DNA from: Congregibacter sp. | Lineage (GTDB): Bacteria > Pseudomonadota > Gammaproteobacteria > Pseudomonadales > Halieaceae | NCBI GenBank assembly: GCA_013911345.1 | Contig: JACETJ010000079.1 | Coordinates: 1 to 6,385 of the forward strand | Direction: 5' to 3' | DNA length: 6,385 nt | Shown here: in pieces, positions 1 through 6,385 of the stretch | Layout of the letters: each line of letters begins with the position of its first letter | Numbering within the stretch: position 1 is the stretch's first letter | Translations under genes and position numbers: made by a program | Notes under the pieces: generated by a model | What the model saw: only the letters and a program-made list of their open reading frames with translations | Databases searched by the model: none | What the model was told of the DNA's origin: nothing

Positions 1-1103
1 CCATTGATGCGGCACTACCAACCGACCAGACCGCGCAGTTCCATGACGGGGTCCGCATTACAGACGACCAGACGCTTGCCGTTGCCAGCGACATCGCGGC
101 GCGCCAGCGCGTCCAGCTAGAGCGGTTGCTTTCAATGGGCCTACCCAACACACCACTGACCGGCGCGCGACTGAGAGTCCTAAGCGGAAATGTCATCACA
201 GCCAGACCCATTGGCATCCGTGACGGCATCGACTATCTGCACAGCGGTACGGTGCGTCGAGTCGATGCTGAAGGTGTGCGAGCAATAGTCGATCACGATG
301 CGATCGCTCTACTCTCCCCGCTGGGCTACTCCCCGGCCGGAGAACTGTTTAGCGTGAGCGCCAGCGAGGTCGCGGAGAAAGTGGCCGTGGCGATTGGCGC
401 TGATAAATTGATTTTTCTTGACCGCCATCCAGGCTTGCAGACCGCTGACGGAAAACTGATTCGACAGTGCACGATTGACTCGGCAGTGGCACTGGACATC
501 GTTGACCCCGAGCAACAACGATTACGTGACAGCGCCTGCCGTTCCTGCGCCACCGGTGTCGCCCGAAGTCATCTACTCAGCTACGAGCACGAGGGTGGAC
601 TGCTTGAAGAGCTTTTCACCCACGATGGCTCTGGCACTTTGATCGCGCAAAACCCGTACGAATTGGCCAGAGCAGCAGACATCGACGATATCGCAAGCAT
701 CGTGGAATTGATTCGACCACTCGAAGACAGTGGTGCGCTGGTCAAGCGCTCTCGCGAGCGTCTTGAGGAGGAGATCGGTTATTTCTCTATTCTCGAGCGA
801 GACGGCCGGGTATTGGCCTGCGCGGCACTTTACCCCTATTCAGACGAAGGCGTAGGAGAGATCGCTTGTGTCGCGACTCATCCCGACTATCGTGGCGAAG
901 GCCGCGCGCGACAACTTCTTGAGGAACTGATCGCCGAGGCCGCAGCGCGCGCGCTCTCTCACGTCTTTGTGCTCACCACACAAGGCACGCATTGGTTTCT
1001 CGAACAGGGCTTTGAAGTCGCGAGCATGGATGAGTTGCCGGTCGAGAAACAACAACTCTATAACTGGCAGCGCAACGCGGCGGTGCTGCGGCGAGCAGTC
1101 TGA
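1..1103 (+). CDS. argA: N-acetylglutamate synthase (amino-acid N-acetyltransferase), 5' end missing
   Basis: ArgA transfers acetyl from acetyl-CoA to L-glutamate, the first committed step of arginine synthesis in the cytoplasm. In this family it is usually feedback-inhibited by arginine. The frame is open from base 3, giving 366 visible residues. E. coli ArgA has about 443, so roughly 75 N-terminal residues lie outside the window. Residues 1 to about 215 are the C-terminal part of the amino-acid-kinase-like domain: FHDGVRITD near the start, then NTPLTGA, VLSGN and DGIDYLHSG, which parallel E. coli NTPLQGA, VVSGN and DGVDYCHSG as I recall them. Residues about 222-366 are the GNAT domain: IRPLEDSG, ACAALYPY, then acetyl-CoA-binding motif A around residues 290-309 (VATHPDYRGEGRARQLLEEL), then FVLTT and HWFLEQGF. 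The end (LPVEKQQLYNWQR) also matches the family. Stop TGA is at 1101-1103. The TTG at 126 is internal, not a start. No frameshift is visible. Confidence 0.95.
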   Translation, partial: IDAALPTDQTAQFHDGVRITDDQTLAVASDIAARQRVQLERLLSMGLPNTPLTGARLRVLSGNVITARPIGIRDGIDYLHSGTVRRVDAEGVRAIVDHDAIALLSPLGYSPAGELFSVSASEVAEKVAVAIGADKLIFLDRHPGLQTADGKLIRQCTIDSAVALDIVDPEQQRLRDSACRSCATGVARSHLLSYEHEGGLLEELFTHDGSGTLIAQNPYELARAADIDDIASIVELIRPLEDSGALVKRSRERLEEEIGYFSILERDGRVLACAALYPYSDEGVGEIACVATHPDYRGEGRARQLLEELIAEAAARALSHVFVLTTQGTHWFLEQGFEVASMDELPVEKQQLYNWQRNAAVLRRAV

Positions 1104-1128
1104 AGTCCTCAGACGCCAGTGGTAAGCT
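1100..1128 (+). promoter_or_regulatory. Possible ilvD promoter
   Basis: The 60-bp gap between argA and ilvD contains TGGTAAGCT at 1120-1128, which reads as an extended -10 element (TGN followed by TAAGCT). Seventeen bases upstream, CTGAAG at 1100-1105 is a weak -35 (3 of 6 consensus positions) overlapping the argA stop codon. Initiation would fall near 1135, leaving a leader of about 29 bases with no room for an attenuator. This is inferred from matches to the sigma-70 consensus. Read-through from argA is the alternative, because I see no terminator between the two genes. Confidence 0.35.
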
Positions 1129-1153
1129 AGCGTCCCACTTTTAATCACCACCC

Positions 1154-1157
1154 GGAG
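1154..1157 (+). promoter_or_regulatory. Ribosome binding site of ilvD
   Basis: GGAG lies six bases before the ATG at 1164. It fixes the ilvD start, and the resulting N-terminus ([10 protein letters not shown]) matches the usual start of E. coli-type IlvD. Confidence 0.75.
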
Positions 1158-1163
1158 AATTCG

Positions 1164-3008
1164 ATGCCCCAATATCGATCTCGCACTTCGACAGCCGGAC
1201 GCAATATGGCAGGCGCCCGAGCTTTATGGCGTGCAACCGGCATGCAGGATGAGGACTTCGAAAAACCCATCATTGCGGTGGTGAATTCGTTCACCCAGTT
1301 CGTTCCCGGGCACGTGCACCTCAAAGACCTCGGGCAATTGGTCGCGCGTGAGATTGAAGCCGCCGGCGGCGTCGCAAAAGAGTTCAATACCATCGCCGTG
1401 GACGACGGTATTGCCATGGGCCACGACGGCATGTTGTACAGCCTGCCATCCCGGGACCTCATTGCCGACTCTGTTGAGTACATGGTCAACGCCCACTGCG
1501 CGGATGCCATGGTCTGTATTTCCAACTGCGACAAGATTACCCCCGGCATGCTGAATGCCGCCATGCGGCTTAATATTCCCGTTGTGTTTGTTTCGGGTGG
1601 CCCAATGGAAGCCGGCAAGACCGCGCTGTCCGAGCACAAGCTGGATCTGGTTGATGCGATGGTGATCGCCGCGGACTCCAGCGCCGACGATGCCACGGTA
1701 GAGGCTTATGAACGCTCGGCCTGTCCGACCTGCGGTTCTTGCTCAGGCATGTTCACCGCCAACTCGATGAATTGCCTGACCGAGGCTTTGGGGCTCAGTT
1801 TGCCTGGCAACGGATCGCTACTGGCAACCCACGCAGACCGTGAGCAACTGTTTTTGCGCGCGGGTCGCCTGATCGTGGAATTAGCGCAGCGCTGGTACGA
1901 GCAGGACGACGCCACGGCACTGCCGCGCGAGATTGCCAGCCGACGCGCATTTGAGAACGCCATGAGTCTTGATGTCGCGATGGGGGGATCGACCAACACG
2001 ATCTTACACCTGCTCGCTGCAGCGCAAGAGGCCGGGGTGGATTTCGATATGGCCGCGATTGATACGCTATCTCGCAGTATTCCGCAGCTGTGCAAAGTAG
2101 CACCGAGCACACCGCTCTACCATATGGAAGACGTGCACCGAGCCGGCGGCGTAATGGCCATCCTCGGTGAGCTCGCACGAGGAGACTTGCTCCATCTGGA
2201 CTGTCCAACTGTCCATAGTGCCAGTCTCGGCGACGCCCTGATCCACTGGGACATCATGCAGACCGAGGCGGAGAGTGTTCGCACTCTCTACGCGGCCGGC
2301 CCTGCTGGCATTCCCACCCAGCAGGCGTTCAGCCAAGACCTCCGTTGGCCCAGCCTCGACACCGACCGGAAAGGAGGATGTGTGAGAGAGATGGCGCACG
2401 CCTACTCGCAGGAAGGCGGACTGGCCGTGTTGTTTGGCAACCTTGCCGAATTGGGCTGCGTGGTCAAAACCGCCGGGGTGGACGAGGAGTCGCTGCAGTT
2501 CACCGGACCTGCTCATATTTGTGACAGCCAAGAGGCAGCGGTCGCTGACATTCTTGAAGACCGCGTGAAAGCCGGGGATGTGGTGATTGTCCGCTACGAA
2601 GGGCCCCGTGGCGGGCCAGGCATGCAGGAAATGCTTTATCCCACTAGCTACCTCAAATCAAAAGGGCTTGGGAAGGCCTGCGCACTGATCACCGACGGCC
2701 GCTTCTCTGGTGGCACCTCGGGGCTATCCATTGGGCATGTCTCACCTGAAGCAGCAGCAGGCGGCACAATTGCTCTGGTCGAACCGGGTGACCCCATTGA
2801 GATCGATATTCCCGCACGGACAATCAACGTGCTGGTGGATGACGCGACGCTTGCGAGTCGGCGCGAAGCCATGGACCAAAGTCCCCGCGCCTGGCAGCCC
2901 GACACAGATCGTCCCCGTCAGGTATCCACCGCGCTCAAGGTTTACGCGAGCATGGTGACTAGTGCAGACAAGGGCGCTATCCGCGATCAGTCCCTCATCA
3001 AGGGCTAG
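1164..3008 (+). CDS. ilvD: Dihydroxy-acid dehydratase, E. coli-type
   Basis: IlvD dehydrates 2,3-dihydroxy-isovalerate and 2,3-dihydroxy-3-methylvalerate to 2-ketoisovalerate and 2-keto-3-methylvalerate, a shared step of valine, leucine and isoleucine synthesis in the cytoplasm. The 614 residues compare with 616 in E. coli and align almost without gaps. Visible key residues: D81 in VDDGIAMG (metal), C122-D123-K124 in NCDKITPGM (iron-sulfur ligand, metal ligand and the lysine carbamylated in this family), C193 in CPTCGSCSG (187-195, iron-sulfur), E489 in [10 protein letters not shown] (metal) and S515 in GRFSGGTSG (general base). The N-terminal [10 protein letters not shown] lacks the extra cysteine that [2Fe-2S] relatives carry there, so an oxygen-sensitive E. 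coli-like cluster is inferred. The start is ATG with GGAG six bases upstream. The stop TAG at 3006-3008 lies inside the end of the convergent lipoprotein gene. The product feeds LeuA, encoded nearby on the other strand. Confidence 0.98.
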   Translation: MPQYRSRTSTAGRNMAGARALWRATGMQDEDFEKPIIAVVNSFTQFVPGHVHLKDLGQLVAREIEAAGGVAKEFNTIAVDDGIAMGHDGMLYSLPSRDLIADSVEYMVNAHCADAMVCISNCDKITPGMLNAAMRLNIPVVFVSGGPMEAGKTALSEHKLDLVDAMVIAADSSADDATVEAYERSACPTCGSCSGMFTANSMNCLTEALGLSLPGNGSLLATHADREQLFLRAGRLIVELAQRWYEQDDATALPREIASRRAFENAMSLDVAMGGSTNTILHLLAAAQEAGVDFDMAAIDTLSRSIPQLCKVAPSTPLYHMEDVHRAGGVMAILGELARGDLLHLDCPTVHSASLGDALIHWDIMQTEAESVRTLYAAGPAGIPTQQAFSQDLRWPSLDTDRKGGCVREMAHAYSQEGGLAVLFGNLAELGCVVKTAGVDEESLQFTGPAHICDSQEAAVADILEDRVKAGDVVIVRYEGPRGGPGMQEMLYPTSYLKSKGLGKACALITDGRFSGGTSGLSIGHVSPEAAAGGTIALVEPGDPIEIDIPARTINVLVDDATLASRREAMDQSPRAWQPDTDRPRQVSTALKVYASMVTSADKGAIRDQSLIKG

Positions 3009-3903
3009 CCGCCTCTGCATTCTGTGCAGCAAGCGCGGCCAGATCATCGCGCAAAGACTGCAAGCGGTTGCGTAATTTCCGGTCCTGTTTATCAGTCCGC
3101 GCGATCAACACGTCCCGGGACAACTGCAGAATGACCTCACCATTATGATCTATGCCCTCTCGATAAGCGGGCAGGAGGGCATCATCGCGGCCGGCGATCA
3201 GGGCGCGCACCTGATCAGGCCAGTCAGGTGGGTCTTCCAAGAGGATCGCTGACAAATCGGTTATCCAAACCCGTCGATCCTCCAGCCAAAAACGGTCCAA
3301 GCGCGTCATTTCTGCGACGCCATCCGCGATGCGGTCGGTCTGCTCAGCTGTCAGCGAGCCAAGATACCGACTCAGCTGTTTGTCGAAACGCGACTCAAGA
3401 TCTTCACGGTACTCTGTGTCGCTGCGTGCCAGCCTGTCCTCCTCGAACTCTTCCTGCTTGGAGATCAAGGTGTCAACAAACTGCTGCGTCTGTTCCGGTG
3501 TCAGATCTTGTCCCGTGCTCAGCAGTAGCTCAAGAAATGGATCCTGAAAGCGAATCGCGGCCTCCTCAATGCGATCAGCCATCGCGCGGGTGTCATCCAG
3601 CGGCACACCTTCATCGAGAATGATCAACGCATCATCTAACAGCACCACGTAAGCGGGTAACTCTTCACGGCGGTGCCAGTCCAGCAGGGTTTCCAAGCGA
3701 GCGTCGAAGCGCGCCTGTTGTTCAGAGTCCAGTGACACATAGTCATCGAGATACCAGCGCACGAGAATATCGACACGGTTGTAGATGAGCTGGGTTGCTG
3801 AGCAGCCGCTCAGCGTTAATGCGAGCAAACACCACCCGAGAAGGCGGGCTAGACGCCGGGCAACTCCATAGCGAACAACTGACGGCTGAAGCGCGGGACT
3901 CAT
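2998..3903 (-). CDS. DUF6279-type lipoprotein of unknown function
   Basis: A 301-residue predicted lipoprotein. After a basic stretch ([10 protein letters not shown], residues 11-20), a hydrophobic segment ([10 protein letters not shown]) leads into a lipobox LSGC, with the lipidated cysteine at 34. Position +2 is serine rather than aspartate, so outer-membrane sorting by Lol is the default expectation. The mature part starts [21 protein letters not shown], followed by [13 protein letters not shown] and [13 protein letters not shown] (about 37-85). This pattern is what I recall from the DUF6279 family of gammaproteobacterial lipoproteins. The rest is rich in charged residues and probably helical, with no catalytic motif I can name. 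I chose ATG at 3901-3903 because it lies after the leuA stop and gives a sensible signal peptide. The frame stays open upstream to 4113, inside leuA. No strong ribosome binding site is seen; GGTG at 3918-3921 is too far away. The gene lies 74 bases behind leuA on the same strand, so co-transcription is possible, and its last 11 bases overlap ilvD. Confidence 0.85.
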   Translation of the reverse strand: MSPALQPSVVRYGVARRLARLLGWCLLALTLSGCSATQLIYNRVDILVRWYLDDYVSLDSEQQARFDARLETLLDWHRREELPAYVVLLDDALIILDEGVPLDDTRAMADRIEEAAIRFQDPFLELLLSTGQDLTPEQTQQFVDTLISKQEEFEEDRLARSDTEYREDLESRFDKQLSRYLGSLTAEQTDRIADGVAEMTRLDRFWLEDRRVWITDLSAILLEDPPDWPDQVRALIAGRDDALLPAYREGIDHNGEVILQLSRDVLIARTDKQDRKLRNRLQSLRDDLAALAAQNAEAASP

Positions 3904-3977
3904 CACACGCAAGTCATCACCAAGTGCGGCTAGTCGCGCTCGAAACCGCCCCGCTAACGACGGGAATGTGCCTATAC

Positions 3978-5654
3978 CTAAGCCGCGTTGGCGAGCATCT
4001 GGCCGCGACCATCCAGTGCGGAGAGAATCGCCGCCAGCGATGCCTGCACGATATCGTGACTGCGGCCGACACCACATGGGCGTTCGCCATCGATATTGAG
4101 TTGTACGTAACACACTGCCTCCGCGTCAGCACTCTGGCCCAGCGTGTGTTCAGAGTACTCCACCACCACGATATGTCGGCCGGTAAAGATCTCCATCGCC
4201 TGAACAAATGCATCGACCACACCATTGCCCCTGCCGGTCAAGGCTACTTCACCCTGCGGCCCATGCAGAGTGACCTCAAGACCATCGGATTCGTCCTGCC
4301 GTGACAGCTGGTAATTACCCAACTGCCACCGGTCAGCCGTACTCAGGTAGGTCTCACTGAACAACGCAAAAATATCGTCACTGGAGACCTCAGCTTCGCT
4401 GTCCTCCGCCAGGTCCTGCACGGCGGCACTGAAATCGACCTGCAGCCAGCGCGGCAGTTCCAGCCCGTAGTCTCGACGCAACACATGGGCGACACCACCC
4501 TTCCCGGACTGGCTATTAATCCGAATTACCTCTTGATACGTTCGACCGATATCAGCAGGATCAATTGGCAAATAAGCCACATCCCAAACTTCGTCAACGT
4601 CACGCTTGGACAGGCACTTGTGAATCGCATCCTGATGACTGCCAGAGAAGGCGGTGAAAACAAGCTCCCCTGCGTACGGATGTCGAGGATGGACAGGCAA
4701 CTGGGTGCATTCCCGGGCCACCGTACAAATCTCATCCATGTGGGTGAAATCGAGCAGAGGGTCCACACCTTGGCTGTAAAGATTCATCGCCATGGTCATG
4801 ATGTCCATGTTGCCGGTGCGCTCACCATTACCCAGCAGCGTGCCTTCCACCCGGTCCGCCCCGGCCATTACGCCTAGCTCGGCGGCGGCAACGGCGCAGC
4901 CCCGGTCATTGTGGGTATGCAGGGAAATAATCAGTGACTCGCGGTTCTTAACATGATCACAGAACCACTCGATCTGATCTGCGTAGATGTTGGGCGTGCT
5001 CATTTCTACCGTGGCCGGCAAGTTGATAATCACCGGCCGATCAGGAGTCGGTGCCAAAACCTCGTTCACCGCATCGCAGACCGATACGGCAAAATCCATT
5101 TCTGTGCCGGTAAAGCTCTCGGGGCTATACTCAAATACCCACTCTGTCTCGGGGCGGGCGTCTGCGGCTTCTTTAATCAGCTGCGCGCCATTGACTGCAA
5201 TGTCCCGAATACCGTCCCGATCGAGACCAAATACGTATTCCCGCTGAACGGTTGAGGTGCTGTTGTAAAAATGCACCACCGCACGCCTCACGCCCTCAAG
5301 CGCTGCAAAGGTTTTTTCAATCAGGTCCGCTCGCGCCTGCACCAGCACCTGCACGGTGACGTCATCAGGAATGCGATCCTCTTCGATCAACTTGCGCAGA
5401 AAGGCAAAGTCATGACTTGAAGCGGAGGGAAAGCCCACCTCAATCTGCTTAAAACCGATTGAAACCAGCAGCTCCCACAACCGCAGCTTTTGCTCAGCGT
5501 TCATGGGCTCAACCAGAGCCTGATTGCCGTCGCGCAAATCGACAGAGCACCACTCAGGTGCTGCCTCAATGACGTTATCCGGCCAGCGACGATCTGGTTT
5601 AGCGACCGGCTGAAACGCGCGGTACTTGCGGTGATCAAATCGGGCGTTGTCCAC
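3978..5654 (-). CDS. leuA: 2-isopropylmalate synthase, long (type 2) form
   Basis: LeuA condenses acetyl-CoA with 2-ketoisovalerate to 2-isopropylmalate, the first committed step to leucine; in this family it is inhibited by leucine. The 558-residue length and the N-terminus FDHRKYRAFQP mark the long form found in Mycobacterium, Corynebacterium and many proteobacteria. Residues about 30-305 are the TIM barrel: DLRDGNQAL (R41, D42 at the substrate and metal site), HTHND (metal ligands H246 and H248) and GNGERTGN (N282). H340 in AFSGSH corresponds to the catalytic histidine 379 of M. tuberculosis LeuA; as I recall that numbering, all these residues shift by a constant 39. A linker with RINSQSGKGG follows, then the C-terminal allosteric domain (about 430-555, with GNGVVDAF and a late GVGRSHDIVQAS). 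The start is GTG: an in-frame TAG at 5670-5672 leaves no upstream alternative, and AGGA precedes it by seven bases. The stop is TAG. It is divergent from an Lrp-type regulator. Confidence 0.97.
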   Translation of the reverse strand: MDNARFDHRKYRAFQPVAKPDRRWPDNVIEAAPEWCSVDLRDGNQALVEPMNAEQKLRLWELLVSIGFKQIEVGFPSASSHDFAFLRKLIEEDRIPDDVTVQVLVQARADLIEKTFAALEGVRRAVVHFYNSTSTVQREYVFGLDRDGIRDIAVNGAQLIKEAADARPETEWVFEYSPESFTGTEMDFAVSVCDAVNEVLAPTPDRPVIINLPATVEMSTPNIYADQIEWFCDHVKNRESLIISLHTHNDRGCAVAAAELGVMAGADRVEGTLLGNGERTGNMDIMTMAMNLYSQGVDPLLDFTHMDEICTVARECTQLPVHPRHPYAGELVFTAFSGSHQDAIHKCLSKRDVDEVWDVAYLPIDPADIGRTYQEVIRINSQSGKGGVAHVLRRDYGLELPRWLQVDFSAAVQDLAEDSEAEVSSDDIFALFSETYLSTADRWQLGNYQLSRQDESDGLEVTLHGPQGEVALTGRGNGVVDAFVQAMEIFTGRHIVVVEYSEHTLGQSADAEAVCYVQLNIDGERPCGVGRSHDIVQASLAAILSALDGRGQMLANAA

Positions 5655-5661
5655 GGTACTG

Positions 5662-5665
5662 TCCT
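5662..5665 (-). promoter_or_regulatory. Ribosome binding site of leuA (GTG start)
   Basis: Read on the minus strand this is AGGA, seven bases before the GTG at 5652-5654. With the in-frame stop at 5670-5672 only six codons upstream, it settles the GTG start. Confidence 0.7.
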
Positions 5666-5708
5666 GATCCTATTAGAGGACGCGTAGTGTACCGGCCGTC
5701 GACGGGAG

Positions 5709-5737
5709 ATAATCACTAAAAATAGTGATATTTCCAA
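5709..5737 (-). promoter_or_regulatory. Predicted leuA promoter
   Basis: On the minus strand, TTGGAA (complement of 5732-5737, 4 of 6 consensus positions) and GATTAT (complement of 5709-5714, 4 of 6) are separated by exactly 17 bases (5715-5731). Initiation near 5702 would give a leader of about 47 bases before the GTG start. That leader holds no leader-peptide gene and no terminator-like hairpin. The spacer is occupied by the 18-bp inverted repeat at 5712-5729. The assignment rests on consensus matches only. Confidence 0.5.
5712..5729. repeat. Perfect 18-bp inverted repeat, candidate operator
   Basis: ATCACTA, four A bases, then TAGTGAT: seven-base arms that are exact complements around a four-base centre. 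It overlaps the first bases of the predicted leuA -10 and most of its spacer. A protein bound here would cover the leuA promoter and sit about 75 bases before the regulator gene. A related half-site, TCACT, recurs at 5785-5789. The dyad form fits a homodimeric or multimeric helix-turn-helix protein. The neighbouring Lrp-type regulator is the obvious candidate, but binding is inferred. Confidence 0.6.
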
Positions 5738-5739
5738 TT

Positions 5740-5769
5740 TTGTTAGCGCTTAATGCTATAAAATGTAAT
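5740..5769 (+). promoter_or_regulatory. Predicted promoter of the Lrp-type regulator gene
   Basis: Two readings are possible. TTGTTA (5740-5745, 4 of 6) and TGTAAT (5764-5769, 5 of 6) have an 18-base spacer. Alternatively, TGCTATAAA at 5754-5762 is a good extended -10 element without a recognisable -35. Either gives a leader of roughly 30-36 bases. The block from about 5706 to 5796 is much richer in A and T than the flanking genes, as expected for a divergent promoter region. Confidence 0.45.
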
Positions 5770-5783
5770 AAATATATATATTT
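5770..5783. repeat. 14-bp AT-only palindrome in the regulator leader
   Basis: AAATATATATATTT is exactly self-complementary. It lies just downstream of the predicted regulator promoter, 21 bases before the start codon. AT-rich palindromic tracts are common in Lrp-type binding regions, so it may contribute to autoregulation. It may equally be simple low-complexity promoter DNA. Confidence 0.4.
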
Positions 5784-5804
5784 TCACTCATTAAATGGGT
5801 TTGT

Positions 5805-6290
5805 ATGGATAATTCGCCACCGCTGCTTGATCGGCTGGATCGCCGTATTCTGCGGGTTTTGCAGGACAACGCTGGACTCAGCAATCTCGAGCTGGCCGAG
5901 CAAGTGGGCCTGTCACCCACCCCCTGCGCACGTCGTGTTAAGCGGTTGATGACCGAAGGCATCATCACCCATCAGGCGGCGATGGTTGACCCCAAGAAAC
6001 TAGGCCTCAACTTAACAGCTCACATCGGCGTCACCATGGATCGCCACACGCCCGATCGTTTCGAGACGTTTGAGGAGACGGTAGTGTCTCTGCCAGAAGT
6101 AGTCGATTGCTGCGTGGTAACGGGCCAGAGCGCTGATTACCTGCTGAAAGCGGTGGTGCGCGATATGGCGCACTACGAGCAGTTTTTGTTGGGTAAGCTC
6201 ACCCGAATCCCCGGAGTCACCGGGGTCCATTCAAGCTTCGAATTACGACGAGTGGTGACACGGACCGCGGTGTCCGTGCCAGAAGAATAA
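5805..6290 (+). CDS. Lrp/AsnC family transcriptional regulator
   Basis: A 161-residue DNA-binding regulator of the leucine-responsive/AsnC family. These proteins form dimers and higher multimers and usually respond to an amino acid. The N-terminal part (about 8-55) holds the winged helix-turn-helix: LDRLDRRILRVLQDN, then LSNLELAEQVGLS, then the recognition helix SPTPCARRVKRL (37-48), nearly identical to E. coli Lrp SPTPCLERVRRL as I recall it. Residues about 68-150 are the effector-binding RAM domain, with VVTGQSADYLLKAVV (104-118) and IPGVTGVHSSFELRRV (135-150). The loop between G107 and D111 is QSA, one residue longer than in E. coli Lrp, so the ligand should not be assumed to be leucine. 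ATG at 5805 gives the standard family N-terminus, but its ribosome binding site is weak (only GGG at 5797-5799). The gene is divergent from leuA, which suggests control of leuA, itself, or both. It is not clearly the Lrp orthologue, so no symbol is given. Confidence 0.93.
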   Translation: MDNSPPLLDRLDRRILRVLQDNAGLSNLELAEQVGLSPTPCARRVKRLMTEGIITHQAAMVDPKKLGLNLTAHIGVTMDRHTPDRFETFEETVVSLPEVVDCCVVTGQSADYLLKAVVRDMAHYEQFLLGKLTRIPGVTGVHSSFELRRVVTRTAVSVPEE

Positions 6291-6385
6291 TCAACGCGAC
6301 GCCAATTCCTTGTCGACAAGAAAGCGTGCGATTTCGAGCATATTCGTCTGGCTGCCCGCGGCCCGCGTTTCGATAAGATACTTAC
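6291..6385 (-). CDS. C-terminal end of an unidentified protein (partial)
   Basis: The last 30 codons of a gene entering from beyond the window edge. On the minus strand the frame is open from 6383 down to a TGA at 6291-6293 and reads KYLIETRAAGSQTNM followed by LEIARFLVDKELASR. The composition is protein-like, with an amphipathic helix at the end, and the stop directly abuts the TAA of the regulator gene (6288-6290). That matches the packing at the other convergent junction in this window. I do not recognise the family from so short a piece. It might be a target of the regulator, but convergent neighbours need not be related. Confidence 0.55.
   Translation of the reverse strand, partial: KYLIETRAAGSQTNMLEIARFLVDKELASR

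Noticed and set aside
126..128. TTG as the start of a shorter 325-residue ArgA
   Set aside because: The frame stays open to the window edge and the upstream residues (FHDGVRITD and following) match the family, so the gene is simply cut by the window.
1145..1696. 183-residue antisense frame opposite ilvD
   Set aside because: It is a shadow of the well-supported ilvD frame, with low-complexity Ser/Ala-rich composition and no recognisable domain.
3015..3029. CTGCA-TTCTG-TGCAG hairpin as a terminator for ilvD
   Set aside because: The stem is only five pairs, there is no T tract, and it lies inside the lipoprotein coding region.
3904..4113. N-terminal extension of the lipoprotein into leuA
   Set aside because: It would overlap leuA by 136 bases and bury the signal peptide behind 70 extra residues, which is incompatible with a lipobox protein.
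3795..4304. 169-residue plus-strand frame across the lipoprotein/leuA junction
   Set aside because: It spans the antisense of two well-supported genes, lacks recognisable domains and has no good ribosome binding site.
5696..5705. CCGTCGACGG palindrome in the leuA leader as an operator
   Set aside because: It is a short GC-rich ten-base palindrome that does not extend further and is likely by chance at this base composition.
5756..5791. Minus-strand 11-residue frame MSENIYIYYIL as a leuA leader peptide
   Set aside because: It has one leucine codon, no ribosome binding site, lies upstream of the predicted leuA promoter and is followed by no attenuator hairpin; it reflects the AT-rich DNA.
1..6385. 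Mobile element, CRISPR array, defence island or other new system
   Set aside because: All major frames are core biosynthesis, regulation or a lipoprotein, base composition is even apart from the promoter region, and no direct repeats or terminal inverted repeats were seen.

Overview
The window is ordinary chromosomal sequence from what looks like a gammaproteobacterium. The evidence is a classical fused kinase/GNAT-type N-acetylglutamate synthase (ArgA), an E. coli-type IlvD that aligns almost end to end, a DUF6279-type lipoprotein and an Lrp-type regulator. Coding density is very high. Both convergent gene pairs lack any spacer: one pair overlaps and the other abuts. I see no mobile element, tRNA, rRNA, CRISPR array or obvious foreign island. 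No stretch longer than 300 bases lacks a gene.

Layout: (1) 1-1103, plus strand: argA, missing its 5' end, for the first step of arginine synthesis. (2) 1164-3008, plus strand: ilvD, dihydroxy-acid dehydratase of valine/isoleucine/leucine synthesis, behind a 60-bp gap with a possible promoter. (3) 2998-3903, minus strand: a lipoprotein of unknown function that overlaps the end of ilvD by 11 bases. (4) 3978-5654, minus strand: leuA, long-form (type 2) 2-isopropylmalate synthase. (5) 5655-5804: an AT-rich 150-bp divergent control region. (6) 5805-6290, plus strand: an Lrp/AsnC-family regulator. (7) 6291-6385, minus strand: the last 30 codons of an unidentified gene whose stop codon abuts that of the regulator.

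Theme: ilvD makes 2-ketoisovalerate, the substrate of LeuA, so the two enzymes act in consecutive steps towards leucine. A leucine-responsive-type regulator is transcribed divergently from leuA. Between them is a perfect 18-bp inverted repeat that fills the spacer of the best leuA promoter candidate. The most useful hypothesis here is that this is the operator through which the regulator (or another factor) controls leuA. No Leu-codon leader peptide or attenuator was found upstream of leuA. I did not find a convincing new biological system; the control region, the unknown lipoprotein and the edge fragment are the points worth a second look.
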